The position numbers and the translations under genes are program-made. Positions 16,940 through 26,171 of a stretch of DNA of 64,000 bases are shown here, one piece after another. Each line of letters starts with the position of its first letter. Within the stretch, counting starts at the first letter, position 1. The DNA is from Rhodopirellula baltica SH 1 (GTDB lineage: Bacteria; Planctomycetota; Planctomycetia; Pirellulales; Pirellulaceae), in the NCBI RefSeq assembly GCF_000196115.1, contig NC_005027.1, forward strand, positions 4,526,001 to 4,590,000, given 5' to 3'. The notes beneath the pieces were generated by a model that searched no databases, was not told the origin of the DNA, and saw nothing but the letters and a program-made list of their open reading frames with translations.

Positions 16940-19015
16940 TCATTCGGCGGGTGTGACGTCCACTTCGATCATGCCATCATCGGTCATCGGGACCGGCTGA
17001 GCGATCGCTGACGTCGCCGGTGCTGGTTGCACAACGTCGTAGGACGCGGCTCCCATCGTTGACTGAACCGCCGCAGGATCAAACTGCCCCGATGTCAACG
17101 GACGCGGTGCGGAAACCTTCTCGGGATGACGACGCGGCTCAAGGAATCGTCCTAGCTCATACGCATCGCGTTCGGCTCCTGGGCACCAAGCTCCCTCGGT
17201 CAGGTCGACTTGGTTGTACGCCAGCAACGATCCCTTTTCTCGATGGAAATCGCGAATCGCGAGGTTGTAGTTGCTGATCGATTGATAGAACTCCGATTCG
17301 CTGGTGACCACTTGCCGTTGTGCTTGCAACAGGAAGTTGATGTTGTCGGTCCCGTCACGATAGCGGCGACGCAAAACCTCAACCTGACGCAAATCGGCCA
17401 GGTAACGGTTGTAGTTGGTTTCAACCAATTCGAATGTCAAGTCGATGGCACGTGCCGCGTCGGACAAATCGTGGCTGATCCGCAATTCGGTTTCCGCCAA
17501 AACGGCTCGTTCACGTTGCAAGTTCAGTTTGGCGTGAGCGACTGCGGAACTCGCGGCACGCAATCCAATTGGTGCCAAAAACTCGACGCCAGCGGTCCAT
17601 TCTTGATAGTTTCCGCCGGTGATCGAATCGACCAAGTTGTCGTTGAGACCTTGATCGCCGGGTCCGATCAAATTGTCACCCAAACCTCGCCAACGATACT
17701 GGCCAACAAAGTCCACCTGCGGACGACGATTCAAACGTGACGCCAGCAATTCCATTTCACGGCGTTTGACCGTGAACTTTTGGCGACGCACTTCGACGCG
17801 GCGGTCGAGAGCTTGCCCCAAAGCACTTTGCCAATCGAACACCACTTTCGCGTTGAGTGGATCGCTGGTCGGACGCAACAGTGATCCATCCGTCGCTGGC
17901 AAACCGATCAGGTATCGCAACGCTTGTTCGCGAGCGTACAAACCGGTTTCGCCGGCCAGAGCCGATTTGACTTGAGCTTCGAATTGGTAGTACTGCGAAC
18001 GTGCTTGAGCTTCTTCGTCGCGCCGGCCTGTACCGACTTCCAATCGCACCTGTTGGTACTGGAACGTTTGCAACGCCGACTCACGACCTTTCGCATTCGC
18101 TTCCAGCAAACGATAAGAGGTCGTCAGGTCCCAGTAGGCTTGCTCGACATCGGAAACCAACTGGATCACAGCGGCTTCGAAATCAGCCAAGGCAACGTCT
18201 TCGTTGACTCGAGCAATCAGAACACCGTTGTACTGGCCGATGGCTCCGCTGGCCCCAGCCGATCCGGCGATCCGGTTGTATGTCGTTCCGGCACCTCGCA
18301 TCAAAGGCTGACGATACTCGGCTTCGAGGAAACCGATGAAATCGCTTTGAAATTGGCGGAATGGACGGTTGTTGCGGTCGTATCCGACATTGCTACGCAA
18401 AGCGAACTGGGCACCGGTCGCGGTGCGTTTGGACAGTTCGTTGGCGAACGTTGCTTGGGTGGCTTGAAATGTGGTCGGTGTGAAAGCCGCACCAAGCCCA
18501 CCGGTTGCGATGTTCTGAGGTTGATCGAGCTTGTTCCAGAACAACGATTGGCTGTACTGAGCGTCGAAGTTGGCCAGAGCTGCTTCGACACCCCCCAACG
18601 GATCCGCGTGAGCCAAGCCTGGCGTGAAGACCGTCGTCGCGGATTGAGGAGCGCTCACCACCGCGCCACCAATCGTTCGCAGCACGGGACTGGATCGCAA
18701 TGCTTGCTGGACCGCTTGCTCCAGCGTCAACTCGACGCTGGGCAGATTGGCCGGGTCTTCCAGCGTATTGGGCTGAACCGCAGACACGGCAGCCGAGATG
18801 ACTGGCGTGGCACATTGGTTGACCTCGGGGTACTCGATCCGCATTGCCGAATGGTCATGATACGACGTTTTGGTGTCGTGAGGACCGTCCGGGATTTTCT
18901 GCGCCCAATGGCATCCGCTGGTCAGCGTGGATGCCGCCACCGCGACACCCAGCCAAGAGGCCAAGCGACGACGACGGGTTTGTTTGCGCGAAGAGAGAGA
19001 CGTTTGCCGATCCAT
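16940..19015 (-). CDS. TolC-family outer membrane efflux-like lipoprotein
   Basis: A 691-residue protein. The N-terminal hydrophobic stretch ends in a lipobox, LTSGC, at about residues 31-35, so it is probably a lipoprotein. Two long helical outer-membrane-efflux repeats follow, for example VELTLEQAVQQALRSSPVLR at the start and ISNYNLAIRDFHREKGSLL at the end of the second, separated by strands such as QPLMRGAGTTYNRIAG. Length is above the usual 450-500 because of extra N- and C-terminal segments. It would form an outer-membrane channel for an export pump; no inner-membrane partner is adjacent. Confidence 0.9.
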   Translation of the reverse strand: MDRQTSLSSRKQTRRRRLASWLGVAVAASTLTSGCHWAQKIPDGPHDTKTSYHDHSAMRIEYPEVNQCATPVISAAVSAVQPNTLEDPANLPSVELTLEQAVQQALRSSPVLRTIGGAVVSAPQSATTVFTPGLAHADPLGGVEAALANFDAQYSQSLFWNKLDQPQNIATGGLGAAFTPTTFQATQATFANELSKRTATGAQFALRSNVGYDRNNRPFRQFQSDFIGFLEAEYRQPLMRGAGTTYNRIAGSAGASGAIGQYNGVLIARVNEDVALADFEAAVIQLVSDVEQAYWDLTTSYRLLEANAKGRESALQTFQYQQVRLEVGTGRRDEEAQARSQYYQFEAQVKSALAGETGLYAREQALRYLIGLPATDGSLLRPTSDPLNAKVVFDWQSALGQALDRRVEVRRQKFTVKRREMELLASRLNRRPQVDFVGQYRWRGLGDNLIGPGDQGLNDNLVDSITGGNYQEWTAGVEFLAPIGLRAASSAVAHAKLNLQRERAVLAETELRISHDLSDAARAIDLTFELVETNYNRYLADLRQVEVLRRRYRDGTDNINFLLQAQRQVVTSESEFYQSISNYNLAIRDFHREKGSLLAYNQVDLTEGAWCPGAERDAYELGRFLEPRRHPEKVSAPRPLTSGQFDPAAVQSTMGAASYDVVQPAPATSAIAQPVPMTDDGMIEVDVTPAE

Positions 19016-19119
19016 GGCAATCTCGATTCCATATCAGGATGGTTCCCTCTGCTCACACCAACATCCTTGTCGGTGCCCAGTCGCAGAGGCGGATAGTTTC
19101 GTTGTCAAATCACTCAGCA

Positions 19120-20163
19120 CTAAGGCAGAGCGATGATTCCGCCCGCAATTGCGGCGGCTTCTACAACAACAGCACGCCGTTCAAGCGGCGGACGCTGCAT
19201 CACGCAAGGAGCCGATGAGCCGGCCCGGTAGTAACCCTTGCTATAAACGATGTCGCACGGTTCCTGAATCGTTGCCAAGTAAGGCAACATTGGAATCGTT
19301 GTGAAGAACCGAGCACCAGCGGCGATCGGTTGCATGCATCCCCATCGTTCGTGACCGTGTCGTTCCAACATTCGGTCTTCGAAGTACAACGGATGCGAAT
19401 AGGTGTTTGGTGCAGCCCAAGGCAGTACCGCCCCCGCTGCCACCATTCCGCGAGCGAATGGTTCTTCCGGCAAAGCGATCGCAGCAACGTCTTCGGTGGA
19501 ATCAAAATCATCCGGCAGACGACCGTTGCCAATCGTCGATGTATCCAAAGAAACCGCTCGGAGCGAAGGCAACACAATGCGGCCACCGGTCACATTGGGC
19601 AGTCGTTCGCTGATGAACGGCTGCGAGAACAACCCGTCTTCATCCTTTTCTTCTTCCTTGGCGTCCGCGATAATTTCATCCCGCAGCGACATTCGGTCTT
19701 TGCCGTTGACGGCTTCCGCACGATCGCTTTCCGCACCGGTGCGTAGCAAATCTCGCAAACGCTGACGACGAGCCTCATCGGCATTCGCTGGTGCAGTATC
19801 GCTTGGCACGTCGCTCGCTGCGGCTGAATCGGCGACCACATCGTCGTCAATCATCGCAAAACCGGCAGCGGCGAAGAAGCCACTGGGTAGCGACGCCACG
19901 TGTGCATCTGGAGTGGTCAACGCCATCGGTTCGTCAGCGGTGCCAACAGCCACGGTCGAGGCCAAGCATCCTGACAATACCCACGCGAACGTTCGCCGAC
20001 TTGGCCGGATCCCCCGGACCCAACGCACCATTTCGTAAAATCGTTTGACCGAGAACTCTGCGAACATTCTCGATGTGTTACGACGACGGACGGGGCCATC
20101 ACCGAACCACCAATCCCATGTAGATTCCAGCATTGCGATCGTCTTCCTTGACGGGTCATGCAA
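19120..20163 (-). CDS. uncharacterised planctomycete-type envelope protein
   Basis: A 347-residue protein; MLEST at 20133 is an alternative start. After a basic N-terminal region a hydrophobic segment (TFAWVLSGCLASTVAVG) could be a signal or lipoprotein leader. An acidic mid-part (DAKEEEKDEDGLFSQ) precedes a C-terminal half rich in Tyr, Pro and Cys (HERWGCMQPIAAGARFF, TIQEPCDIVYSKGYYR). It ends in a hydrophobic, alanine-rich stretch. I do not recognise a domain. It is just upstream of the TolC-like gene on the same strand (104 bases apart), so a shared envelope role is possible. Confidence 0.65.
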   Translation of the reverse strand: MHDPSRKTIAMLESTWDWWFGDGPVRRRNTSRMFAEFSVKRFYEMVRWVRGIRPSRRTFAWVLSGCLASTVAVGTADEPMALTTPDAHVASLPSGFFAAAGFAMIDDDVVADSAAASDVPSDTAPANADEARRQRLRDLLRTGAESDRAEAVNGKDRMSLRDEIIADAKEEEKDEDGLFSQPFISERLPNVTGGRIVLPSLRAVSLDTSTIGNGRLPDDFDSTEDVAAIALPEEPFARGMVAAGAVLPWAAPNTYSHPLYFEDRMLERHGHERWGCMQPIAAGARFFTTIPMLPYLATIQEPCDIVYSKGYYRAGSSAPCVMQRPPLERRAVVVEAAAIAGGIIALP

Positions 20164-20212
20164 AAAGTGAAAGCTCGTTCAAACAACGACCTTCCCGTGC
20201 ATCCTTCGGGTC

Positions 20213-21121
20213 GTGATAAACAATCACTCCAAAACAGTTGATCCACCTTGCGCGTTTGTTACGCCGGATCGACACACATCCAGCACAACCCGCACAAACG
20301 GACCCGAACGATTGCCAGAGACAATTAGGGACCTCGACGACCCCCGGCTCTCGCCCTACCGAAACCTTCGACACCGTGAAACTGACGACGGCTTCATCGC
20401 CGAAGGCAGTTTGGTGGTTGGACGACTGCTGCAAAGTGACCTCGGCGTTCAATCCGTGCTGATCCACACCGGTCGCGAATCGAAGTATTTGCCACTGATT
20501 CCTGACAGCGTTCCCGTGTACTTGATCGATCGAGAACTCGGCAAAGAGTTGGCCGGTTACGATTTCCATCGCGGTGTGCTGGCACATGGCTTCAGTCCCG
20601 CCATCGAACCACTGGAGAAATTTCGCGACTCACCCCAGTCCTCGCTCGCATTGGCACTGGTGGGGCTGAGTGATCCCGAAAACGTGGGCAGTCTGCTTCG
20701 CTCCGCCGCGGCATTGGGTGTTCGCGACATCCTTCTGGGTCCGCACACGATTTCACCCATGACCCGTCGCGTCATTCGAGTCAGCATGGCATCGGTGTTT
20801 CGTCATCGCTTTTATCGTTTCGACAATCCAGTGGGACAACTGCGAGATTTGGCAAACGCGGGCATCGCATCGATCGCGACGCTTTTGGATGATACCGCGA
20901 TTCCATTGATCGATCTTTCTAACGCTATCCAGTCCAAACGACGAATTCTGATGGTTGGCAACGAGGCCAATGGCTTGCCCCGCGAGATTGCCGAAGCCGC
21001 CACCCACCGCAGCACATTGCCAATGCGAAACGACACCGACAGTCTCAATGTGGGGGTCGCATCAGCCATCTTCCTCTACGAGCTGACTCGATTGCAGGAC
21101 GCTGATCATGGAAACGGCTGA
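20213..21121 (+). CDS. SpoU/TrmH-family RNA 2'-O-methyltransferase
   Basis: A 302-residue methyltransferase that would methylate ribose 2'-OH in rRNA or tRNA using S-adenosylmethionine. The SPOUT knot motifs are clear: LVGLSDPENVGSLLRSAAAL (motif 1), ILMVGNEANGLPREI (motif 2) and LPMRNDTDSLNVGVASAI (motif 3). The N-terminal part (YRNLRHRETDDGFIAEGSL) is a substrate-binding domain. The first 40 residues are weakly typical, so the true start may be further in. It overlaps the next gene by 14 bases. Confidence 0.88.
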   Translation: MINNHSKTVDPPCAFVTPDRHTSSTTRTNGPERLPETIRDLDDPRLSPYRNLRHRETDDGFIAEGSLVVGRLLQSDLGVQSVLIHTGRESKYLPLIPDSVPVYLIDRELGKELAGYDFHRGVLAHGFSPAIEPLEKFRDSPQSSLALALVGLSDPENVGSLLRSAAALGVRDILLGPHTISPMTRRVIRVSMASVFRHRFYRFDNPVGQLRDLANAGIASIATLLDDTAIPLIDLSNAIQSKRRILMVGNEANGLPREIAEAATHRSTLPMRNDTDSLNVGVASAIFLYELTRLQDADHGNG

Positions 21122-22595
21122 TGTGCATGACTTGCTGTCGGCGCTGATTCATCATGCAAAACAGCGGCCCGACGAAATTGCCTTGATCGATTCCCAAACG
21201 GGCGCCGCCGCTTTCACTTGGAGCGAACTGACTTGCCGCGTCGATGCGACCGCGATCATGTTGCGGTCGAAATTCTCAGAAGCGACCACGACGAAACGCT
21301 TGACCTATCGATGCACCAACCGCCCCGAGGATGTGGTGCTGTCTCTGGCCTGCGTTGCTGCTGGATTCACAGAGATCCCGATCGACGCGTTCTTGCCCGC
21401 CCCACAACAAGACGTCTTGATCAAACGATCCAAAGCGTTGCACTGGGCTCACGAAATCCATGCGAATTCGATTCACTCGAGCAAGGTGGCGGATGCGATC
21501 TCGAACTTAGAAACGGCAGCTCGCGACGTTGACATTCACTCGCCATCGTTGGTTCTTTGGACGAGCGGCACGACCTCCGAACCCCGAGGCGTGATGCTGT
21601 CCCAGCACAATCTGACCACCAATGCGAAGGCCAAACTGCTGGCGGTCCCTCAACACACCTCGGACCTGCGACTGTCGTTGCTGTCCATCGCTCACGCTTA
21701 CGCGCGAACCAGCGACATGGGAACGTGGTTGCTCTCGGGGTGTCGCTGGAGTCTCGGCCGAGGCCGGTCCACGTTGCGTTCGCTCCCCGAAAACCTCTGC
21801 CCGACTTTGATCAACGCTGTGCCGGTATTGATCAATGACATCTTGAATCGAATTGAATCCGGGCAATCCAGTTTGCAATCGCTGCGTTTGCTCGGATGCG
21901 GCGGCGTCGCAATGTCTCTCGGGCAATTCGAGCGATGCAAGCAAAACGGTATCGGTGTCATTCAGGGCTACGGCTGCACCGAAACGTCACCGGTGATCTG
22001 CAGTGCATCACCTGACAACGCGACTCCCAATCGAGTCGGTCCCTTGGTCGCAGGCTGGGAATCCAAGGTCGAACACGGGCGTCTGTTCGTCCGAGGCCCT
22101 GGCGTGATGATCGGCTACCTCGACGAGGAAGCCGCGACGCAGCAGAAGGTCTCGCCGGGCGGTTGGCTTGATACAGGCGACTTGGTTGAGATTCACGACG
22201 ACGGTCAATTTCAAATCCTCGGTCGCGCCGACGATGTGATCGTGATGGACAACGGCTTCAAAGTCTTCCCCGCCACCATCGAACGGCAACTACTGCAGCT
22301 AGAGGGAATCGAACAAGCCGTCCTGCTCCATCACCAAGGCCAGCTTTGTCTGCTGCTCTCACACAGCCAACCCCAAGTTACCGCCGACGCTCCAACCGGC
22401 CGCGATCCAATTGAATCATGCTTGGCCGATAGCCTTCCGCCGGGAACAAGCGTGAAGCGACTCAAACTGTCCGAACCATTGTCCATCAAGTCAGGAGAAC
22501 TCACCGCCAAGGGAACCCCTCGCCGACCAATCATCCGTCAGCGCCGACTCTCTAGCCCCCCGGATAGTCGCCCAAACCACTCTCGCGATCCATAA
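21108..22595 (+). CDS. AMP-binding acyl-CoA synthetase/ligase-like enzyme
   Basis: A 495-residue adenylate-forming enzyme of the ANL superfamily. The ATP-binding motif is LWTSGTTSEPRGVMLSQHN; others are VIQGYGCTETSPVI, GWLDTGDLVEIHDDGQF and RADDVIVMDNGFKVFPATIE. The C-terminal SGELTAKGTPRRP carries the catalytic lysine of the small domain. It activates a carboxylic acid, but the acid (fatty, aryl or amino) cannot be told from sequence. The 14-base overlap with the methyltransferase suggests coupled translation. Confidence 0.85.
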   Translation: METADVHDLLSALIHHAKQRPDEIALIDSQTGAAAFTWSELTCRVDATAIMLRSKFSEATTTKRLTYRCTNRPEDVVLSLACVAAGFTEIPIDAFLPAPQQDVLIKRSKALHWAHEIHANSIHSSKVADAISNLETAARDVDIHSPSLVLWTSGTTSEPRGVMLSQHNLTTNAKAKLLAVPQHTSDLRLSLLSIAHAYARTSDMGTWLLSGCRWSLGRGRSTLRSLPENLCPTLINAVPVLINDILNRIESGQSSLQSLRLLGCGGVAMSLGQFERCKQNGIGVIQGYGCTETSPVICSASPDNATPNRVGPLVAGWESKVEHGRLFVRGPGVMIGYLDEEAATQQKVSPGGWLDTGDLVEIHDDGQFQILGRADDVIVMDNGFKVFPATIERQLLQLEGIEQAVLLHHQGQLCLLLSHSQPQVTADAPTGRDPIESCLADSLPPGTSVKRLKLSEPLSIKSGELTAKGTPRRPIIRQRRLSSPPDSRPNHSRDP

Positions 22596-23096
22596 CGGCC
22601 TGTTATCCGGAAACAATTCGTAGCAAGACCGTTCGCCATCTGTCGACGGGAAGCATCTACCGACATTGGTCCTCAAACCGAAGCCTGAAGAAGCTCGTTC
22701 AAATTCGGGATGCACGGACAACAAGCAAGTGCTGCTGGTTTCCTAGGCACGTTCGCGACTCTCGATACGGCATCCTCCCTGAACAAACGAACTCGGCTCG
22801 ATCGTTTGTATCAAGCCTCAAAAAAACCGCTCTCGTCTGCGGGGGACCGCAACTCCCATAGACCCAGCAACGGGACTCTGTCCCCCGTTACCCGCGATTC
22901 TTGAGCTGAGAAGGCAAATACGACGCGCGGTTCAAAGTTGATTTGGCTTTCGAGTTGCGAGAGGGATGAAATGAGAATCAGGCCGTCGAGATTCGCTCGA
23001 TCTTGAAGCATTTGCACGAACCTGTGGACGCCAGATTCCAAAGACTGTTCATAGCAAATTCTTGACTCATTCAATGAAACCAACTGAAGGACTCTC
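22596..23096. other. 501-base gap, no supported gene
   Basis: No convincing coding region. A hairpin-like AACGGGACTCTGTCCCCCGTT lies near 22872. A minus-strand frame (22811-23104) gives a plausible-looking 97-residue peptide but has no homology cue and overlaps the start of the DUF1559 gene. Promoter elements for the DUF1559 gene are probably here; I cannot identify them. Confidence 0.4.
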
Positions 23097-24089
23097 ATGC
23101 CCAACTACTGTCGCGATGTTAACAAGAATCGGAAAGCATTCACGCTTGTTGAACTCCTCGTGGTAATCGCAATAATTGGCGTATTGGTGGGATTATTGCT
23201 GCCAGCCGTGCAATCCGCTCGCGAAGCAGCACGACGCATGAGTTGCTCCAACAACATGAAGCAGCTTGGTCTTGCAATGCACAACTATCACGACGCCTTT
23301 CGAAGCTTTCCCTATGGTCACCTCAATACTGGACTTTCCGTGACCCACAAACGGGATTCCTGGTACCAAAACATCCTCCCTTTTGTTGAACAACAGGCAT
23401 ACGCCGAAAAATATCGAAACGCTGCCACGATCTACAGTGTCTACGAAGCGGAATGGATTCATCGCATGCCCCTGGAACTCGCAGGGGTCGCCGTCCCCAC
23501 GTTCATGTGTCCGTCCGAACCCTCCGGCCCAGCTCTCGGTGGCGGCGGGTCCGACAATGGTTTCCAAGGTAGTTACGGTGTTTCCGCTGGTGGAGGCACT
23601 TTGCCTCAAGATCTTCTAGGAGGGATCACTCCGGATGAGATCAACATCATTAAAACGGATCCGGGAGGGATGTTCGGTGAGACGAGGACCTATAAGTTCA
23701 GAGATTGTCTCGATGGAACGTCTAACACCCTACTCGCCAGCGAGACGATCATTCGCGGCGCGAGCGGCGGAAGTTGGGGAGGCATGGGAGGCTATTGGGG
23801 TGGTTCTCCTCACGGATCCTTCGGTTTCTCTTCAGCAGAGCCCCCAAACACATCCGTTCCCGATCGTGTGTATTCCTGCAAAAGCACAAATTTCCCGAAA
23901 TCACCTTGCGAAAACGGGAACGCTGACGGTCTCACGGGCCGATGGAACTTCGCCCGCAGCCATCACACCGGTGGTGTATTAACGGCTTTCTGTGATGGAT
24001 CCGTTCGGTTTGTTACCGATTCGATCGAACGTCAGATCTGGAGAGACTTAGGCAACCGTGCCGACGGTCACGTCCTGGGTGAGTTTTAG
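23097..24089 (+). CDS. DUF1559 protein with prepilin-type N-terminal methylation motif
   Basis: A 330-residue planctomycete-type pseudopilin. The leader and signal are NRKAFTLVELLVVIAIIGVL: cleavage would fall before the Phe of FTLVEL, followed by a hydrophobic helix. RREAARRMSCSNNMKQLGLA-like sequence (SAREAARRMSCSNNMKQLGL) and HNYHDAFRSFPYG are standard for DUF1559. The C-terminal part ends in HTGGVLTAFCDGSVRFV, also typical. Such proteins are exported and processed by a prepilin peptidase; a candidate with divergent motifs is at 5481-6887. Function is unknown. Confidence 0.92.
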   Translation: MPNYCRDVNKNRKAFTLVELLVVIAIIGVLVGLLLPAVQSAREAARRMSCSNNMKQLGLAMHNYHDAFRSFPYGHLNTGLSVTHKRDSWYQNILPFVEQQAYAEKYRNAATIYSVYEAEWIHRMPLELAGVAVPTFMCPSEPSGPALGGGGSDNGFQGSYGVSAGGGTLPQDLLGGITPDEINIIKTDPGGMFGETRTYKFRDCLDGTSNTLLASETIIRGASGGSWGGMGGYWGGSPHGSFGFSSAEPPNTSVPDRVYSCKSTNFPKSPCENGNADGLTGRWNFARSHHTGGVLTAFCDGSVRFVTDSIERQIWRDLGNRADGHVLGEF

Positions 24090-24287
24090 GCGGGCATAAG
24101 GGAGTCTTCAGATATGTGAGCCGCCTAGCGTTCGCCAAGGTCTCTACACGAAAACGGGGCTAACGCCCAAACGGCTCGCATTCTTGCCCCCAATCATTCC
24201 AGCCAAACGGTTTGAGATACGTCTACCTGACGAACAGGAGCTTCGTTCTCAAATCGTGAAACCTTCCCACGCCGTACACATCAAATT

Positions 24288-24716
24288 TTGTTGAGATTCA
24301 CGTCAATGTACAAGAATGCAGTTTGTTCTATCGGGCTCTTTATCACGCCGTTGATACTAACTGGTTGCCCAGCGCCGAGCGGTCTCGAGTTGTATCCGGT
24401 GACTGGTACTGTGACATTCGAGGGCAAGCCGATCGATACCGGCCGAATTCAATTCCGCACTGCCTCGGAAGAGAGGCGAAGTTTCAGTGCTGCAATCGAG
24501 AATGGCAATTACGAGATGGAAACCCTCACCGGTCCGATGACAGTTGAAGTCCGGGCCTCCCGGTTGATTGAAGGCAAGTTTGACAAGTCCAACCCCGACG
24601 AACTCACCCCAGCGGGCGAAATGTACATTCCTCAAAAATACAATTCTCGCACTGAACTAACCGCGGACGTGCCAGCGGGCGGCGACACAATCGACTTCAA
24701 CTTGCTTGGTTCCTAA
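24288..24716 (+). CDS. small lipoprotein with Ig-like/carboxypeptidase-regulatory-like fold
   Basis: A 142-residue lipoprotein (start 24306 would shorten it by 6). The leader NAVCSIGLFITPLILTGC ends in the lipobox LTGC. The mature part reads VTGTVTFEGKPIDTGRIQFR, the usual opening of planctomycete carboxypeptidase-regulatory-like domains, and ends in strand-rich sequence. These small proteins often follow DUF1559 genes, as here (about 200 bases apart), and probably act at the envelope. No catalytic residues are visible. Confidence 0.82.
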   Translation: MLRFTSMYKNAVCSIGLFITPLILTGCPAPSGLELYPVTGTVTFEGKPIDTGRIQFRTASEERRSFSAAIENGNYEMETLTGPMTVEVRASRLIEGKFDKSNPDELTPAGEMYIPQKYNSRTELTADVPAGGDTIDFNLLGS

Positions 24717-24776
24717 ACAGCCCGCTAATTCAGTTGTGCTCTGCCAATCACGGCAGCAGAACCATACCCAACAAAT

Positions 24777-24810
24777 GCAAGCAAGTTCCGCCTTGAGATC
24801 ACTTGCTTGC
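24777..24810. terminator. hairpin between convergent genes
   Basis: Inverted repeat GCAAGCAAGT (24777-24786) and ACTTGCTTGC (24801-24810), 10 of 10 paired, with a 14-base loop. It lies between the lipoprotein gene (ends 24716) and the convergent tatC gene (ends 24911). A T-rich tract is weak, so terminator function is likely but not certain. Confidence 0.55.
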
Positions 24811-24910
24811 GTATGTTGAAATTACGTTGTTTGTCATTCGGGGGTGACGACAGCGTAAATCCAGTAGGGATTGTGTTACTGAGCAACGGCCCAAGCCAGG
24901 CCCGGGAATA

Positions 24911-26125
24911 TCAAGCCGGATCGTAAGCTTCGCTGCCTAGTCCCCTGCCCCGTGGCATGTACGCGCACATCACGATGCCGAGGAAGTACAGGAATAACAG
25001 CGGAACTGCCAGAGCCACCATGCTAGTCACGTCGGCCGGTGTGACAATCATCGATATGACGAAGATTACCAACACCGCGACTCGCCAACTGTTGATGTAG
25101 TCCTGCGTTTGAATCAAATCAATGCGTTGCAGGAACAGCATCACCAATGGCAATTGGAAGGCGACGCCGAATCCCAATGGCAACATCAACACAAAGTTGA
25201 CGTAATAGGTCAGCCGAGGCTCCACCGCGACGTCCATCGATCCATTGAATTGCAACAAGAACGTCAGCACGTAGTGCAGCACCAACCCAAACGCGAGCAC
25301 GACGCCCGAGACAAACAGCACCACGCTGAACGGTAGGTAAACGTAGACATAACGTCGTTCGTGACTATGCAAACCAGCGGCCACAAACGACCACAGGTGA
25401 TAGAAGATCATGGGGGAGGCAAGCACCGCGCCAACAATCAAACCCGCTTTCACCCAAATCATGAACGGCTCTTCGATCTTCAATGAACTCAGCCCGCGTT
25501 CACTGCGACGGAGCTGAATCATGGGCACCAATTCATCGGGGTTGGGGATCGTCCCCATCGATTTCATCAATTCCGCGGTGGTGATCCTCTCTGGAATGTC
25601 CAGCGCAGCCGACTCGCCTGCTTCGGCTTCGACATCGGGACTGTTCTTTTCATCCGGTTCAGATTCGACGGCCGTGCCAGTGGCCTCCGGCGGTTCCACC
25701 ATGTCTCCGGTCGCCACTGGGACGCTCCCCGATGGCAGCGTGTACACCACGTCCGCGACCAGAGAATTGGACGTCAAGAATTCGTAGAACCGACTGACCT
25801 GCGGATCTTCCTTGCGGTCGGGTAGCCCCATCTCTTTCAGGTCGCGATCGGCGTTGTATTCGATGATCGCCTGTTTGAGCGGCTCCTGGATGAATCGCAC
25901 CACTCGGTTGGCGAACATCAATCCAACCGCCAATCCGATCAACAACCAAATGATTGCTTTGACCAGAGAGCCACGGAGTTCTTCGAGATGCTCCCCGAAC
26001 GTCATCGTCGAATTGTCGAACAAATCGTCTTTGGGTCGCGTCAGTGCTTCCACGAGTTTCAATCCACCAGGGGAGGGAGGGTACCATTGTGCTGAACTAC
26101 TCTGCACCGAACTACTCGATGCCAA
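24911..26125 (-). CDS. tatC: twin-arginine translocase subunit TatC with enlarged first periplasmic loop
   Basis: The receptor subunit of the Tat pathway, exporting folded proteins with RR signal peptides. The 404-residue protein is about 150 longer than usual. The conserved N-terminal GEHLEELRGSLVKAIIW leads into the first membrane helix (about 55-75), then a hydrophilic stretch of about 120 residues rich in Glu, Pro, Ser and Ala (about 93-215). The standard core resumes with EEPFMIWVKAGLIVGAVLAS, HERRYVYVYLPFS and the later helices. The essential first-loop Glu region and HERR are kept, so it should function. Confidence 0.9.
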   Translation of the reverse strand: MASSSSVQSSSAQWYPPSPGGLKLVEALTRPKDDLFDNSTMTFGEHLEELRGSLVKAIIWLLIGLAVGLMFANRVVRFIQEPLKQAIIEYNADRDLKEMGLPDRKEDPQVSRFYEFLTSNSLVADVVYTLPSGSVPVATGDMVEPPEATGTAVESEPDEKNSPDVEAEAGESAALDIPERITTAELMKSMGTIPNPDELVPMIQLRRSERGLSSLKIEEPFMIWVKAGLIVGAVLASPMIFYHLWSFVAAGLHSHERRYVYVYLPFSVVLFVSGVVLAFGLVLHYVLTFLLQFNGSMDVAVEPRLTYYVNFVLMLPLGFGVAFQLPLVMLFLQRIDLIQTQDYINSWRVAVLVIFVISMIVTPADVTSMVALAVPLLFLYFLGIVMCAYMPRGRGLGSEAYDPA

Positions 26126-26171
26126 CTACTCGGCGTCGAGCCATTCTAACTGACCATTCCAATCTCGCACG

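Noticed and set aside
22811-23104. Minus-strand 97-residue frame
   Set aside because: It looks protein-like but has no homology cue and overlaps the DUF1559 start; not enough to call a gene.
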